Part shown: in pieces, positions 9,631-17,523 of the stretch
How positions within the stretch are numbered: position 1 is the first letter of the stretch
Layout of the letters: each line of letters opens with the position of its first letter
Origin: an uncultured Bacilli bacterium
GTDB lineage: Bacteria > Bacillota_I > Bacilli_A > RF39 > UBA660
Direction of reading: 5' to 3'
Length of the DNA: 64,000 bases
NCBI GenBank assembly: GCA_949425635.1
Contig: CASPWD010000002.1
Span: 1 to 64,000 of the forward strand
Notes under the pieces: model-generated
The model's database searches: none
Told to the model about the DNA's origin: nothing
Seen by the model: the letters and a program-made list of their open reading frames with translations, nothing else
Made by a program: the position numbers and the translations under genes

Positions 9631-9646
9631 ACTTTTATCTTCTTTT
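9622..9646 (+). terminator. Rho-independent terminator
   Basis: Perfect 9-bp stem AGAAGATAA (9622-9630) with TTATCTTCT (9635-9643), 4-nt loop, then T. It overlaps the stop codon. Confidence 0.75.
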
Positions 9647-9872
9647 ATTTTGCAAAAAAGCTTCTAAATAAAAAAAGTATTATAAAAAAGAAGGAAATCG
9701 AATATCAATAGATAATAATTATAAGTAGAGGATACATTTTTTTCCTCTCAAAAAAGTAGGCGAATAATGAGCACGTAATTTAAATGCAACTAAAATTAAG
9801 AACAGGGGGATTATTATAAAAACAATCAATAAAAACACAAAAAATATTAACCAAGAATTTTATAAAGGAAGA

Positions 9873-10799
9873 GTGGATCGTGTCTTTAAATCAACATTAG
9901 GCAAAGAGGAAAACCAAGAATTATTAGAGTGGTTTTTAACGTTAACTTTAAAACGAGAAATGAAGATTATAAAATATTTACGAAACGAATTGCCAATAAA
10001 TACAATTCGTGAAAAGACAAGAGTTGTTGACCTTTTGGTAGAAGTAGGAAAAAACGAATTATTACACATCGAATTAAATAATAATATGTCAGGAGAATAT
10101 GGTAAAACAGTTCAAAAAAGAAATTTTATGTATGCAACTAATGATTATAGTCACATCCTAGAAAGAGGAGATGACTATAGTATGAGTTGTGATATGTTAT
10201 CAATTGATTTGTCCTATGGATTGGGATTAAGTAAGCAACTTTATGAGTATTATTATGTAGAAAATGCTAAGGGTGATAAATATGTAGAAGACTTTGTCAT
10301 CTTAGTTGTGAATATGGACATGGCAGATTGGCTATGGTATAATGGGACCATAGAAGAACAAGGTGAAATAAAACATTTAAGAATGTTAAATGCAGCCAAG
10401 AAAGAGTTAATTAGTATGTCTAAGGGGGATATAATGATGTCAAAATTAGCTGATGAAATCATAACATTAAATGAAAATACTCAATTCAGAAGATTTATGA
10501 GCGCAGAGAAAGAAGCCAAGATGTGGGAAAATACTGAAAGAAGCTTAGCGAGAAAAGCTGGATTAGCAGAAGGAAGAGAAGAAGGATTAAAAAAAGGCTT
10601 AAAAAAAGGTATAAAAGAAGGAATAAAAGAAGGTATAAAAGAAGGCATAAAGGAAGGAAAAAACCTAGAAAGACTAAATATCATTGAAACAATGACCAAA
10701 AATGGCATAAGTATTGAAGAGATTAGTAAAATGATCAATATATCTGTTATTGATATAGAAGATTTGCTAAATAAAAATACTATTGAGAATAAAGACTAA
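9873..10799 (+). CDS. PD-(D/E)XK nuclease family protein (Rpn/transposase-like)
   Basis: 308 aa from GTG 9873, behind AAAGGA. The core VVDLLVEVGKNELLHIELNNN carries Asp53 and the E-x-N variant of the E-x-K/Q motif (Glu67) of the PDDEXK_2 group, called recombination-promoting nuclease or nuclease-family transposase. The C-terminus has tandem 4-residue units (KKGL, KEGI and the like, about 232-254), typical of this family. The reading frame stays open upstream and looks coding back to about 9816, where a GGGGGA site is followed by ATT ATA instead of ATG; the gene may have lost or moved its start. These genes often occur in many copies and act as lone elements. Confidence 0.8.
   Translation: MDRVFKSTLGKEENQELLEWFLTLTLKREMKIIKYLRNELPINTIREKTRVVDLLVEVGKNELLHIELNNNMSGEYGKTVQKRNFMYATNDYSHILERGDDYSMSCDMLSIDLSYGLGLSKQLYEYYYVENAKGDKYVEDFVILVVNMDMADWLWYNGTIEEQGEIKHLRMLNAAKKELISMSKGDIMMSKLADEIITLNENTQFRRFMSAEKEAKMWENTERSLARKAGLAEGREEGLKKGLKKGIKEGIKEGIKEGIKEGKNLERLNIIETMTKNGISIEEISKMINISVIDIEDLLNKNTIENKD
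10586..10660 (+). repeat. Short in-gene tandem repeat (12-nt units)
   Basis: Near-identical 12-nt units of the type GGAATAAAAGAA encode the Gly-Ile-Lys-Glu repeats of the nuclease-family protein. Unit number could vary by slippage. Confidence 0.7.
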
Positions 10800-10806
10800 G
10801 TAACAT

Positions 10807-10837
10807 AAAAGAACTTATGGAAAATAAGCTCTTTTTT
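10807..10837 (+). terminator. Rho-independent terminator
   Basis: AAAAGAACTTAT (10807-10818) pairs with ATAAGCTCTTTT (10824-10835) with one mismatch, then T. Confidence 0.75.
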
Positions 10838-10871
10838 TCTTACGTTAAATAACCAACAATACTATAAAGTA

Positions 10872-10900
10872 TTCACAAATACCACAAAAAATGTTAAAAT
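10872..10900 (+). promoter_or_regulatory. Promoter of the ireB-greA operon
   Basis: TTCACA (10872-10877), 17-bp spacer, TAAAAT (10895-10900). Confidence 0.6.
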
Positions 10901-10927
10901 TAGAATGAGCTTAAGAAGGTGTATTAT

Positions 10928-11176
10928 ATGGAAAGTAAGACAAGTTTATTTGATGTAAGCTTAGTTAAAAGAAAACTTATATCTTCCACATTAAAAGAAG
11001 TATATAGTAGTTTAAAAGAGCGTGGATACAATCCAATAAATCAAATAGTAGGTTATCTAATAAGTGGTGATCCAGGATATATTTCTAGTTACCAAAATGC
11101 TCGTGAAAAAATTCTTGATTTTGATCGTGCAGAAGTCACAGCTGTAATTTTAGAGGAGTATCTAAATATAAAATGA
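10928..11176 (+). CDS. ireB: IreB family regulatory phosphoprotein
   Basis: 82 aa. The family core is clear: VYSSLKERGYNPINQIVGYLISGDPGYI, then the conserved NAR motif. In Enterococcus faecalis IreB is a substrate of the IreK Ser/Thr kinase and affects cephalosporin resistance. ATG 10928 is chosen over the in-frame GTG at 10919, which lies in the AAGAAGGTG ribosome site. It overlaps ruvX by four bases (ATGA). It heads the same gene order as B. subtilis yrzL-yrrK-yrzB-yrrL-yrrM-yrrN-yrrO. Confidence 0.93.
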   Translation: MESKTSLFDVSLVKRKLISSTLKEVYSSLKERGYNPINQIVGYLISGDPGYISSYQNAREKILDFDRAEVTAVILEEYLNIK

Positions 11177-11595
11177 GATGTTTAGGATTAGACTTAGGAA
11201 CGAGAACTTTAGGGTTAGCTATGTCTGATAAAACAAATATGATTGCATCGCCATACAAAGTTTTACATTGGGACGGAGAAAATTATGATTTGTTATTCGA
11301 AGACTTAGACAACATTATTAAAGATAACCAAATTACTGACTTAGCTTTAGGATTACCTAAAAACATGAATAATACCCTTGGATTTGCTGCTGAAAGAAGT
11401 TTGAAATTTAAAGAAGCATTAGAAAGTCGTTATAACTTAGAAGTAAAACTAATCGATGAACGATTATCTACCGTTGAAGCCACAAACTACTTACTTGAAG
11501 CAGATATGAGCAGAAAGAAAAGAAAGAAAGTTATAGATGGAGTAGCAGCAAGTATAATACTTGATACTTATCTAAAAATGAGAGGAAATAATTAA
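11173..11595 (+). CDS. ruvX: Pre-16S rRNA processing nuclease / Holliday junction resolvase-like RuvX
   Basis: 140 aa, normal for the YqgF family. RNase H fold: LGLDLGTRTLGLAMSD at the start (catalytic Asp), a central LALGLPKNMN, and VKLIDERLSTVEA with the second acidic residue; a C-terminal Asp lies in KKVIDGVAA. YqgF matures the 16S rRNA 5' end in E. coli. Second gene of the operon, start overlapping the ireB stop. Confidence 0.95.
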   Translation: MRCLGLDLGTRTLGLAMSDKTNMIASPYKVLHWDGENYDLLFEDLDNIIKDNQITDLALGLPKNMNNTLGFAAERSLKFKEALESRYNLEVKLIDERLSTVEATNYLLEADMSRKKRKKVIDGVAASIILDTYLKMRGNN

Positions 11596-11596
11596 T

Positions 11597-11890
11597 ATGA
11601 ACGAAGAAAAAAAAGGTGTTTTTACTATTGTAAACGATAGAGGAGAAGAAATAGAATGCGAAATTTTATTTACATTTGATTCTGATGAAACGAAAAAAAG
11701 TTATATCGTATATACAGACAATACAGTAGATGAGACTGGCAGTACTAAAGTATATGCTTCAGTTTATGATCCAACAGGACAAACATCAGCTCTAATGCCA
11801 ATTGAGTCTGAAAAAGAATGGCTAGTTATCGAAAATATTTTATCATCAGTACAACAAAAAATCGATGAAGCAGAAAGTGCAGCTGCATAA
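11597..11890 (+). CDS. yrzB: DUF1292 family protein YrzB
   Basis: 97 aa, acidic. Opens with a DUF1292 beta-strand pattern (FTIVNDRGEEIECEILFTF, then KSYIVYTDN) and includes SVYDPTG. It sits between ruvX and mltG exactly as in B. subtilis, with a 1-base gap to ruvX. The family has no settled function. Confidence 0.88.
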   Translation: MNEEKKGVFTIVNDRGEEIECEILFTFDSDETKKSYIVYTDNTVDETGSTKVYASVYDPTGQTSALMPIESEKEWLVIENILSSVQQKIDEAESAAA

Positions 11891-11892
11891 TT

Positions 11893-12978
11893 TTGAAAAA
11901 GAAGATTTTAATAGTATTCGCTGTTCTTATATTTATTTTAGTAGTTAGTTGTGCAGGTATTATTATATTTTATAATACTTCATTAAAAGCTCCAACTACT
12001 GCTAAAGAAGAAGCTGGCGAAGTAGTAACAATTATAGTGAATCAAGGAGAAACTTCTAAACATGTCATTGATACTCTATATAATAGTGGACTTATTCGCA
12101 ATAAATATGTTGGTTATGCATACCTTAAATTAAACAATGATTTTATTTTACAAGCTGGTGTCTACGACATCGAAAAAGGCTTAGATTTACCAGAAATTTT
12201 AGAATACATTGGCAATGGTAAAGTCGTTGATAATAGTATCTCTGTGACATTTATCGAAGGCCGACGTCTTACATCATATGTTAAAACAATAAGTGAAAAT
12301 TTTAACGTTTCAGAAGACGACGTAATGGCAAAATTGAACGATAAAGAGTATTTAAAGACATTAACAGAAAAGTATTGGTTCTTGACTGATGAGATACTTA
12401 ATGATAAATTATATTATGCACTTGAGGGATATCTATATCCAAATACATATCGATTTAACAAAGACGCAAGCATTGAAGATGTTATAGAAAAGTTATTAGA
12501 TGCAACAGGTACTATTCTAACAAATTACAAAACACAAATCGAATCAAGTGAATACACAGTTCATGAAATACTAACAATGGCTAGTATTGTTGAACTAGAA
12601 GGCGCAGGTAGCGATGATCGCCAAGGAGTTTCAGGAGTTTTCTACAATCGTTTAAATAATGGTTGGAGCCTTGGAAGTGATGTAACAACTTACTATGGTG
12701 CTCGTGTTAATATGAGTGATCGTGATCTTTATCAAAAAGAAATTGATGAAGTAAATGATTATAATACACGTCCCGCTGCAATGGCTGGTAAATTACCAAT
12801 TGGTCCAATATGTAGCCCAGGTAGTGATTCCATAGAAGCTACACTAAATCCAAAACATCATGATTATTTCTATTTTGTAGCCGATAAAAACAAAGTTACC
12901 TATTTTAGTAAAACATATGAAGAACATAACAATACAATCAATAAATTAAAAAGTGAGGGACTTTGGTTTACTTATTAA
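11893..12978 (+). CDS. mltG: Endolytic murein transglycosylase MltG
   Basis: 361 aa with one N-terminal membrane span (about 5-27), a LysM-like segment (about 45-105) and the YceG catalytic domain. The catalytic Glu is in MASIVELEG (Glu234), and the conserved SDVTTYYG, YNTRPAAMAGKLPIGPICSPG and FYFVADKNKVTYFSKTYEEH stretches follow. MltG cleaves nascent glycan strands outside the membrane to set their length. The start is TTG 11893, two bases after the yrzB stop with no clear ribosome site, so coupling is likely. It shows that this organism builds peptidoglycan. Confidence 0.95.
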   Translation: MKKKILIVFAVLIFILVVSCAGIIIFYNTSLKAPTTAKEEAGEVVTIIVNQGETSKHVIDTLYNSGLIRNKYVGYAYLKLNNDFILQAGVYDIEKGLDLPEILEYIGNGKVVDNSISVTFIEGRRLTSYVKTISENFNVSEDDVMAKLNDKEYLKTLTEKYWFLTDEILNDKLYYALEGYLYPNTYRFNKDASIEDVIEKLLDATGTILTNYKTQIESSEYTVHEILTMASIVELEGAGSDDRQGVSGVFYNRLNNGWSLGSDVTTYYGARVNMSDRDLYQKEIDEVNDYNTRPAAMAGKLPIGPICSPGSDSIEATLNPKHHDYFYFVADKNKVTYFSKTYEEHNNTINKLKSEGLWFTY

Positions 12979-12987
12979 GGTGGTATT

Positions 12988-13581
12988 ATGAAAGAAAAAA
13001 TATTAGAGATGGAGCAATATGCTAAAGATCATAATGTTCCTATAATAGAAAAAGATTCTATTGCCTTCATCATGAAGTTTATAAAAGCTAACGAAATTAA
13101 AGATATCCTAGAACTAGGGAGTGCAATAGGATATTCTGCAATTCTTATGGCTTCAGTTAAAGATGACATTAAACTTACTACAATTGAACGTGATGAAGCA
13201 AGATATATGGAATGTTTAAAGAATGTAAAAAAATGTGGTATGGAAAATAAAATAAATGTAGTATGTCAAGATGCTCTAGAAGTAAATCTATCTGGAGTAG
13301 CTTATGATTTGATTTTTATTGATGCAGCAAAAGGTCAATACACTAAATTTTTTGAAAAATACAAATATTTCTTAAAACCTGGTGGAGTTATCATAACAGA
13401 CAACTTAAAGTTCCATGGTCATGTTGGTAACAGAAACAATATAGCTAGTAGAAATCTAAAACAATTAGTAGGTAAAATTGAGAACTATATCGACTTTTTA
13501 AAAAATAATGACGAATTTGAAACTAAATTTTATGATGTTGGGGACGGCTTATCTGTAAGCATAAGAAAAAATGATGTCTAA
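12988..13581 (+). CDS. trmR: tRNA 5-hydroxyuridine methyltransferase TrmR (YrrM-like O-methyltransferase)
   Basis: 197 aa. Class I SAM-dependent O-methyltransferase: motif I ILELGSAIGYSAILMA, acidic motif TTIERDEAR, motif IV DLIFIDAAKGQY, then GGVIITDNLKFHG. In B. subtilis the gene at this place (yrrM/trmR) methylates 5-hydroxyuridine at tRNA position 34 to 5-methoxyuridine. The two following U32-family genes supply the hydroxylation, which supports the assignment. AAGGTGG precedes the ATG; overlaps the next gene by 11 bases. Confidence 0.9.
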   Translation: MKEKILEMEQYAKDHNVPIIEKDSIAFIMKFIKANEIKDILELGSAIGYSAILMASVKDDIKLTTIERDEARYMECLKNVKKCGMENKINVVCQDALEVNLSGVAYDLIFIDAAKGQYTKFFEKYKYFLKPGGVIITDNLKFHGHVGNRNNIASRNLKQLVGKIENYIDFLKNNDEFETKFYDVGDGLSVSIRKNDV

Positions 13582-14404
13582 AATATTAATATATGTAGAT
13601 GATTTAAAGCATTTAGATGATTATAGAAAAGTAGGAATCTCTGCTTTTCTTTTTGCACTTAAAGGCTTTAGTGTAGGATATCGTGATTATGATATCGAAG
13701 AAATAAAAAATATTAAAGTTTCAAATAAATATATATTGTTAAACAGAGTTTTAGATTGTAAAGATGTCGATAAATTAAAAGAAATCCTAAAAAAAGTAGT
13801 TGATACTTGTGATATTCAAGGGCTAGTTTTCGAAGACTTAGCCCTATGTAATTTAGTTAAAGATTTAAACCTACCAATAGAAACTATCCTGTTCCAAAAC
13901 CATTTTGCCTCTAACGTTCATTCAGTTAACTTCTGGCTTGATAGAGTAGATAGTGTAATGTTAAATAACGAAATAACATCTTCTGAAATTAGCTATATTT
14001 TAGAAAATGCTAAAGGGAAAGTCTGTGCTCACTTATACGGATACAATCAAGTAATGTATAGTAGAAGACTCCTTCTAACTAACTGGAGTGAAGAGTTTAA
14101 TATTCCTCCAAAGAGCACTAACATTTTAGAAGATAAAGCTACACATGTAAAGTTTAGAGCAATGGAAAACGAGCATGGAACTATTATGTACTCAGATAAG
14201 ATATACAATGGTCAAGAGTTACTTTCTTTACCAAATCAGGATAAAATAAAATATTACTATGTGAATCCAACGATGATAGATCATAGTCAAGTAATGAACT
14301 TCATTACATCCTTAGAAAATAAAGGTATAGATGTTTCAAGTAACGAAGACGATGGGTTCTTAAACAAGGAAACAATCTATAAATTGAAAGAGAGGAACAA
14401 ATAA
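13571..14404 (+). CDS. Divergent U32-family protein, YrrN/TrhP1-like
   Basis: 277 aa at the yrrN position. Sequence likeness to U32 proteins is weak but visible: a TIM-barrel-like alternation in the first 170 residues, then EHGTIMYSDKIYNG near residue 205, which fits the EDEHGTHI motif of YrrN proteins. It lacks the four-Cys iron-sulfur cluster of TrhP2. Together with the next gene it probably takes part in prephenate-dependent tRNA uridine hydroxylation. Shorter than B. subtilis YrrN. It ends in TAATG shared with the next start. Confidence 0.7.
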   Translation: MMSKILIYVDDLKHLDDYRKVGISAFLFALKGFSVGYRDYDIEEIKNIKVSNKYILLNRVLDCKDVDKLKEILKKVVDTCDIQGLVFEDLALCNLVKDLNLPIETILFQNHFASNVHSVNFWLDRVDSVMLNNEITSSEISYILENAKGKVCAHLYGYNQVMYSRRLLLTNWSEEFNIPPKSTNILEDKATHVKFRAMENEHGTIMYSDKIYNGQELLSLPNQDKIKYYYVNPTMIDHSQVMNFITSLENKGIDVSSNEDDGFLNKETIYKLKERNK

Positions 14405-15606
14405 TGAACCATTTAGAATTACTTGCTCCTTCTGGAGATTTAGAAAGATTAAAAATTGCTTGTCTTTATGGTGCAGATGCTATCTATATAGGCGGGCAAG
14501 ACTATAGTCTTAGAGCGAATGCCTTAAATTTTAGCTTAGATGATATAGCTCAAGCTGTTAAATTTGCACATAATTTAAATAAAAAAGTATATGTTACAGT
14601 AAATATCGTCTTCCATGACAAAGACTTAAAAGGAATAGAAGAGTATCTACGTCACTTAGATGAAGTAGGAGTAGATGCCATCATTGTTTCTGATGTTGTC
14701 GTTATGGAATTATGGAAAAAGCTTAATTTAAAACTAGAATTACATGTTAGCACACAAGCATCCAGCTTAAATTACGAAACAGTTAAATTCTATCAAAACC
14801 TTGGAGCAACTAGGGTAGTTTTAGCCCGTGAAGCTTCAAAAGAGGATATTAAACGTATCAAAGAAGAAACAGGTATTGAAATAGAATGTTTCGTTCATGG
14901 TGCAATGTGTACAAGTATTAGTGGACGTTGTGTTTTATCTAACTATGCTACAAATCGTGATAGCAATCGTGGTGGTTGTGCTCAAGTATGTCGTTTCATT
15001 TTCGATGCTGATAATACAGATCAAATATTTAGTATGACTCCAAAAGATTTGAATATGGTAGCGAATATAGAAGAAATGATTCATGTTGGTGTAAATTCCT
15101 TTAAAGTAGAAGGAAGAATGCGTAGCGTTTACTACATTGCAACAGTTATATACGTATATCGTCATTTGATTGATAAAGTAGTGAATAATACTTTAGATGA
15201 TGCATATACTAAGTATAGCTTAAGTATACTAAATAGATGTGCAAACCGTGATTCAACAGATCAATTCTTTAACGGATTACCAGGAAAAGACGAACAATAC
15301 TTTCTTGGGCGTGATGAAATTAGCAACAAAGACTTCTTGGGAATTGTTAAATCATATGATGAAGAAAGTGGTATGGTAACTCTTGAACAACGTAACTATT
15401 TTAAACCAGGGGACGTTGTTGAATTTTTTGGACCAAATAAGGAGCCAATAACATTTACTATTCCAGACGAATTATATGATAAAGATGATAAACGAATTGA
15501 GGTTGCAAATCATCCACAAATGATAGTTAAGTTTAAAACAAATTTCATGCTTGACGAATTTGATATGATGCGAATTAAAGTGTTTGACATTTCACAATTT
15601 TTATAG
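14404..15606 (+). CDS. trhP2: tRNA hydroxylation protein TrhP2 (peptidase U32 family, YrrO-like)
   Basis: 400 aa. Classic U32 start ELLAPSGDLERLKIACLYGADAIYIGG, the barrel segment LELHVSTQAS, and the iron-sulfur cysteine set in CFVHGAMCTSISGRCVLSNY and GGCAQVCR; the C-terminal part has a small beta domain (GDVVEFFGPN). Despite its name, the family acts in tRNA wobble-uridine hydroxylation (ho5U34) from prephenate. Partner of TrmR and YrrN in the same operon. In B. subtilis udk follows; here greA follows directly. Confidence 0.9.
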   Translation: MNHLELLAPSGDLERLKIACLYGADAIYIGGQDYSLRANALNFSLDDIAQAVKFAHNLNKKVYVTVNIVFHDKDLKGIEEYLRHLDEVGVDAIIVSDVVVMELWKKLNLKLELHVSTQASSLNYETVKFYQNLGATRVVLAREASKEDIKRIKEETGIEIECFVHGAMCTSISGRCVLSNYATNRDSNRGGCAQVCRFIFDADNTDQIFSMTPKDLNMVANIEEMIHVGVNSFKVEGRMRSVYYIATVIYVYRHLIDKVVNNTLDDAYTKYSLSILNRCANRDSTDQFFNGLPGKDEQYFLGRDEISNKDFLGIVKSYDEESGMVTLEQRNYFKPGDVVEFFGPNKEPITFTIPDELYDKDDKRIEVANHPQMIVKFKTNFMLDEFDMMRIKVFDISQFL

Positions 15607-15645
15607 TATTCTTATGAAGATGTTTTTTTAAAGGAGATGCTTGTA

Positions 15646-16116
15646 ATGGCAAATAAAGAAGAAATTCTATTAACTGCAAAAGGTTATGCAGAATTAGAAG
15701 AAGAACTAAATGATTTAAGAGTAAATAAGAGGGCTGAAAATGTTCTAGCAATTAAAGAAGCAAGAAGTCATGGCGATTTATCTGAAAACTCAGAATATGA
15801 TGCTGCTCGTGATGAACAAGCAAAAATCGAAGCTAGAATTCAAGAACTTGAATATAAATTAGAACACGCAACAATTATTGATACTAAAGATAAAACAAGT
15901 GTTAATGTTGGTTGTGATGTTACTATCGAATATGTTGGCGATGACGAAACGGATACATATAGTATAGTTGGTTCACTAGAAGCCGATCCATTCGAAAATA
16001 AAATTAGTAATGAGTCACCAATCGGACGTGCATTAATGGGTGCAAAAGTTGGTGAAATTATTAGTGTTGAAGGTCCAAACGGATCATACCAAGTTAAAGT
16101 ACTTGAGATAGCTTAA
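15646..16116 (+). CDS. greA: Transcription elongation factor GreA
   Basis: 156 aa. N-terminal antiparallel coiled coil with the acidic tip (SHGDLSENSEYDAARDEQ), then the FKBP-like C-terminal domain (SPIGRALMGAKVGE). GreA binds the RNA polymerase secondary channel and stimulates cleavage of backtracked RNA. ATG 15646 is used because AAAGGAG lies 8-9 bases upstream; the in-frame ATG at 15637 sits against that site. Last gene of the ireB operon. Confidence 0.96.
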   Translation: MANKEEILLTAKGYAELEEELNDLRVNKRAENVLAIKEARSHGDLSENSEYDAARDEQAKIEARIQELEYKLEHATIIDTKDKTSVNVGCDVTIEYVGDDETDTYSIVGSLEADPFENKISNESPIGRALMGAKVGEIISVEGPNGSYQVKVLEIA

Positions 16117-16130
16117 TTGCTATCTTTTTT
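16106..16130 (+). terminator. Terminator of the ireB-greA operon
   Basis: AGATAGC (16106-16112), 6-nt loop, GCTATCT (16119-16125), then T. Confidence 0.85.
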
Positions 16131-16132
16131 GG

Positions 16133-16161
16133 TTGTTTTTTTACAACTTGTAAGGTATAAT
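16133..16161 (+). promoter_or_regulatory. Promoter of tig
   Basis: TTGTTT (16133-16138), 17-bp spacer, TATAAT (16156-16161), starting right after the greA terminator. Confidence 0.7.
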
Positions 16162-16186
16162 ATTGAAAGTTAAAGGAGATGTGTTT

Positions 16187-17440
16187 ATGAAAAACGTACA
16201 CAAAATAGAAATAGAAGTAAAAGGTAGTGACTGGGAATCTATTCTAGACGCTGCATTTACAAAGAAAAATAAAGATTTACAAGTAGAAGGTTTTAGAAAA
16301 GGTAAATGTCCTAAAAACGTATACATGCAAAAATTTGGTATCGAATCACTTTATATGGACGCAATTGATGAAGCAGTAGAAAAAGCTTATGCAGAAGCTA
16401 TTAAAGATAATGATTTAGTACCAGTTTGTCAACCAGACATGGACGTTAAAGAAATAGACAAAGACCATGTTAAATTTGAATTTACTATAATTACAAAACC
16501 AGAAGTTAAACTAGGTGAGTACAAAAATCTAGGAGTTAAAAAAGACAAAGTTAAAGTAACGAATGATGAAATTGAATCAGAAGTAGCTAAATTATGTTCA
16601 AGATTTGCTGAAATAGTTGTTAAAGAAGACGGCGAAGTAGAAGAAGGAAATACAGCAGTTATCGATTTCGAAGGTTATGTTGATGGAGAAAAATTAGATG
16701 GTGGAACTGGAGCTAATTACCCATTAGAAATTGGTTCACATACATTCATTCCTGGCTTTGAAGAAGGTGTAGTTGGAATGAAAGTTGGCGAAACGAAAGA
16801 ATTAAACTTAAAATTCCCAGAAAACTATACTCCAGAACTAGCTAATAAAGATGTTAAATTTGATGTTACAGTTAGAGAAATTAAAGAAAGAGTTCTTCCA
16901 GAATTAAACGAAGATTTCTATGCTGATTTAGGATACGAAGATATCAAAACAGAAGAAGAATTAAAAGCAGAAGTTAAAAAAGCGATTGAAGCAAGAAAAG
17001 AAGAAGAAGCAAAAAATAAATATTTAGATGACGTTCTAGAAGCAGCTTCAAAAAATTTAGAAGTTGAAATTAATCCAGAAATCATTGATGATGAAGTTCA
17101 TAGAATGATTAATCAATTTGGAGAACAATTAAAAATGCAAGGAATCTCATTAGAACAATATTTCCAATTTACAGGAAGTTCTCATGAAGACATGCATAAA
17201 CAAATGGAACCTGAAGCTGAAAAAAGAGTAAAATATCGTTACCTAATTGAAGAAGTTGCTCAAGCTGAAAAAATTGAAGTAACTGACGAAGAAGCTGAAA
17301 AAGAAGCAGAGACTATGGCAGCTAACTATGGTATCGAAAAAGAAGAATTCCTAACACACTTTGGTGGATTAGAAGTTGTTAAATACGATGTAAGAATGCG
17401 TAGAGCTCTTGAAGTTCTTGGCGGAGAAGAAGTTAAGTAA
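16187..17440 (+). CDS. tig: Trigger factor (ribosome-associated chaperone)
   Basis: 417 aa, slightly short for the family. The ribosome-binding signature GFRKGKCPKNVYMQKFG is near residue 38, the FKBP-type prolyl isomerase domain at about 155-235 (IDFEGYVDGEKLDGG, then FIPGFEEGVVGMKVGE), and helical chaperone arms follow. It holds nascent chains at the exit tunnel. ATG 16187 follows AAAGGAG by 8 bases; an in-frame start at 16163 lies inside the promoter. In Bacillus tig lies just before clpX and lon; here one unknown gene lies between tig and lon and clpX is absent. Confidence 0.96.
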   Translation: MKNVHKIEIEVKGSDWESILDAAFTKKNKDLQVEGFRKGKCPKNVYMQKFGIESLYMDAIDEAVEKAYAEAIKDNDLVPVCQPDMDVKEIDKDHVKFEFTIITKPEVKLGEYKNLGVKKDKVKVTNDEIESEVAKLCSRFAEIVVKEDGEVEEGNTAVIDFEGYVDGEKLDGGTGANYPLEIGSHTFIPGFEEGVVGMKVGETKELNLKFPENYTPELANKDVKFDVTVREIKERVLPELNEDFYADLGYEDIKTEEELKAEVKKAIEARKEEEAKNKYLDDVLEAASKNLEVEINPEIIDDEVHRMINQFGEQLKMQGISLEQYFQFTGSSHEDMHKQMEPEAEKRVKYRYLIEEVAQAEKIEVTDEEAEKEAETMAANYGIEKEEFLTHFGGLEVVKYDVRMRRALEVLGGEEVK

Positions 17441-17464
17441 TTGGTTTATCCAATTACTTTTTTT
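17435..17464 (+). terminator. Terminator of tig
   Basis: Perfect 10-bp stem AAGTAATTGG (17435-17444) with CCAATTACTT (17450-17459), then T. It overlaps the stop. Confidence 0.88.
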
Positions 17465-17467
17465 CAT

Positions 17468-17505
17468 GTTTAATATAATTTATGATATAATAAATTATAT
17501 TAAAC
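17468..17505. promoter_or_regulatory. 38-nt perfect palindrome over a -10 box
   Basis: 16-bp arms (17468-17483 and 17490-17505) around GATATA. A TATAAT box (17486-17491) lies at the centre, so a dimeric regulator bound here would cover the promoter of the next gene. It may equally act as an RNA hairpin in the leader. Confidence 0.6.
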
Positions 17506-17523
17506 AATATAAGGTGATTTTAT

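Noticed and set aside
10481-10738. - strand frame of 85 codons with PSF repeats
   Set aside because: It is the antisense image of the Gly-Lys-Glu repeat region of the nuclease-family gene and has no ribosome site.
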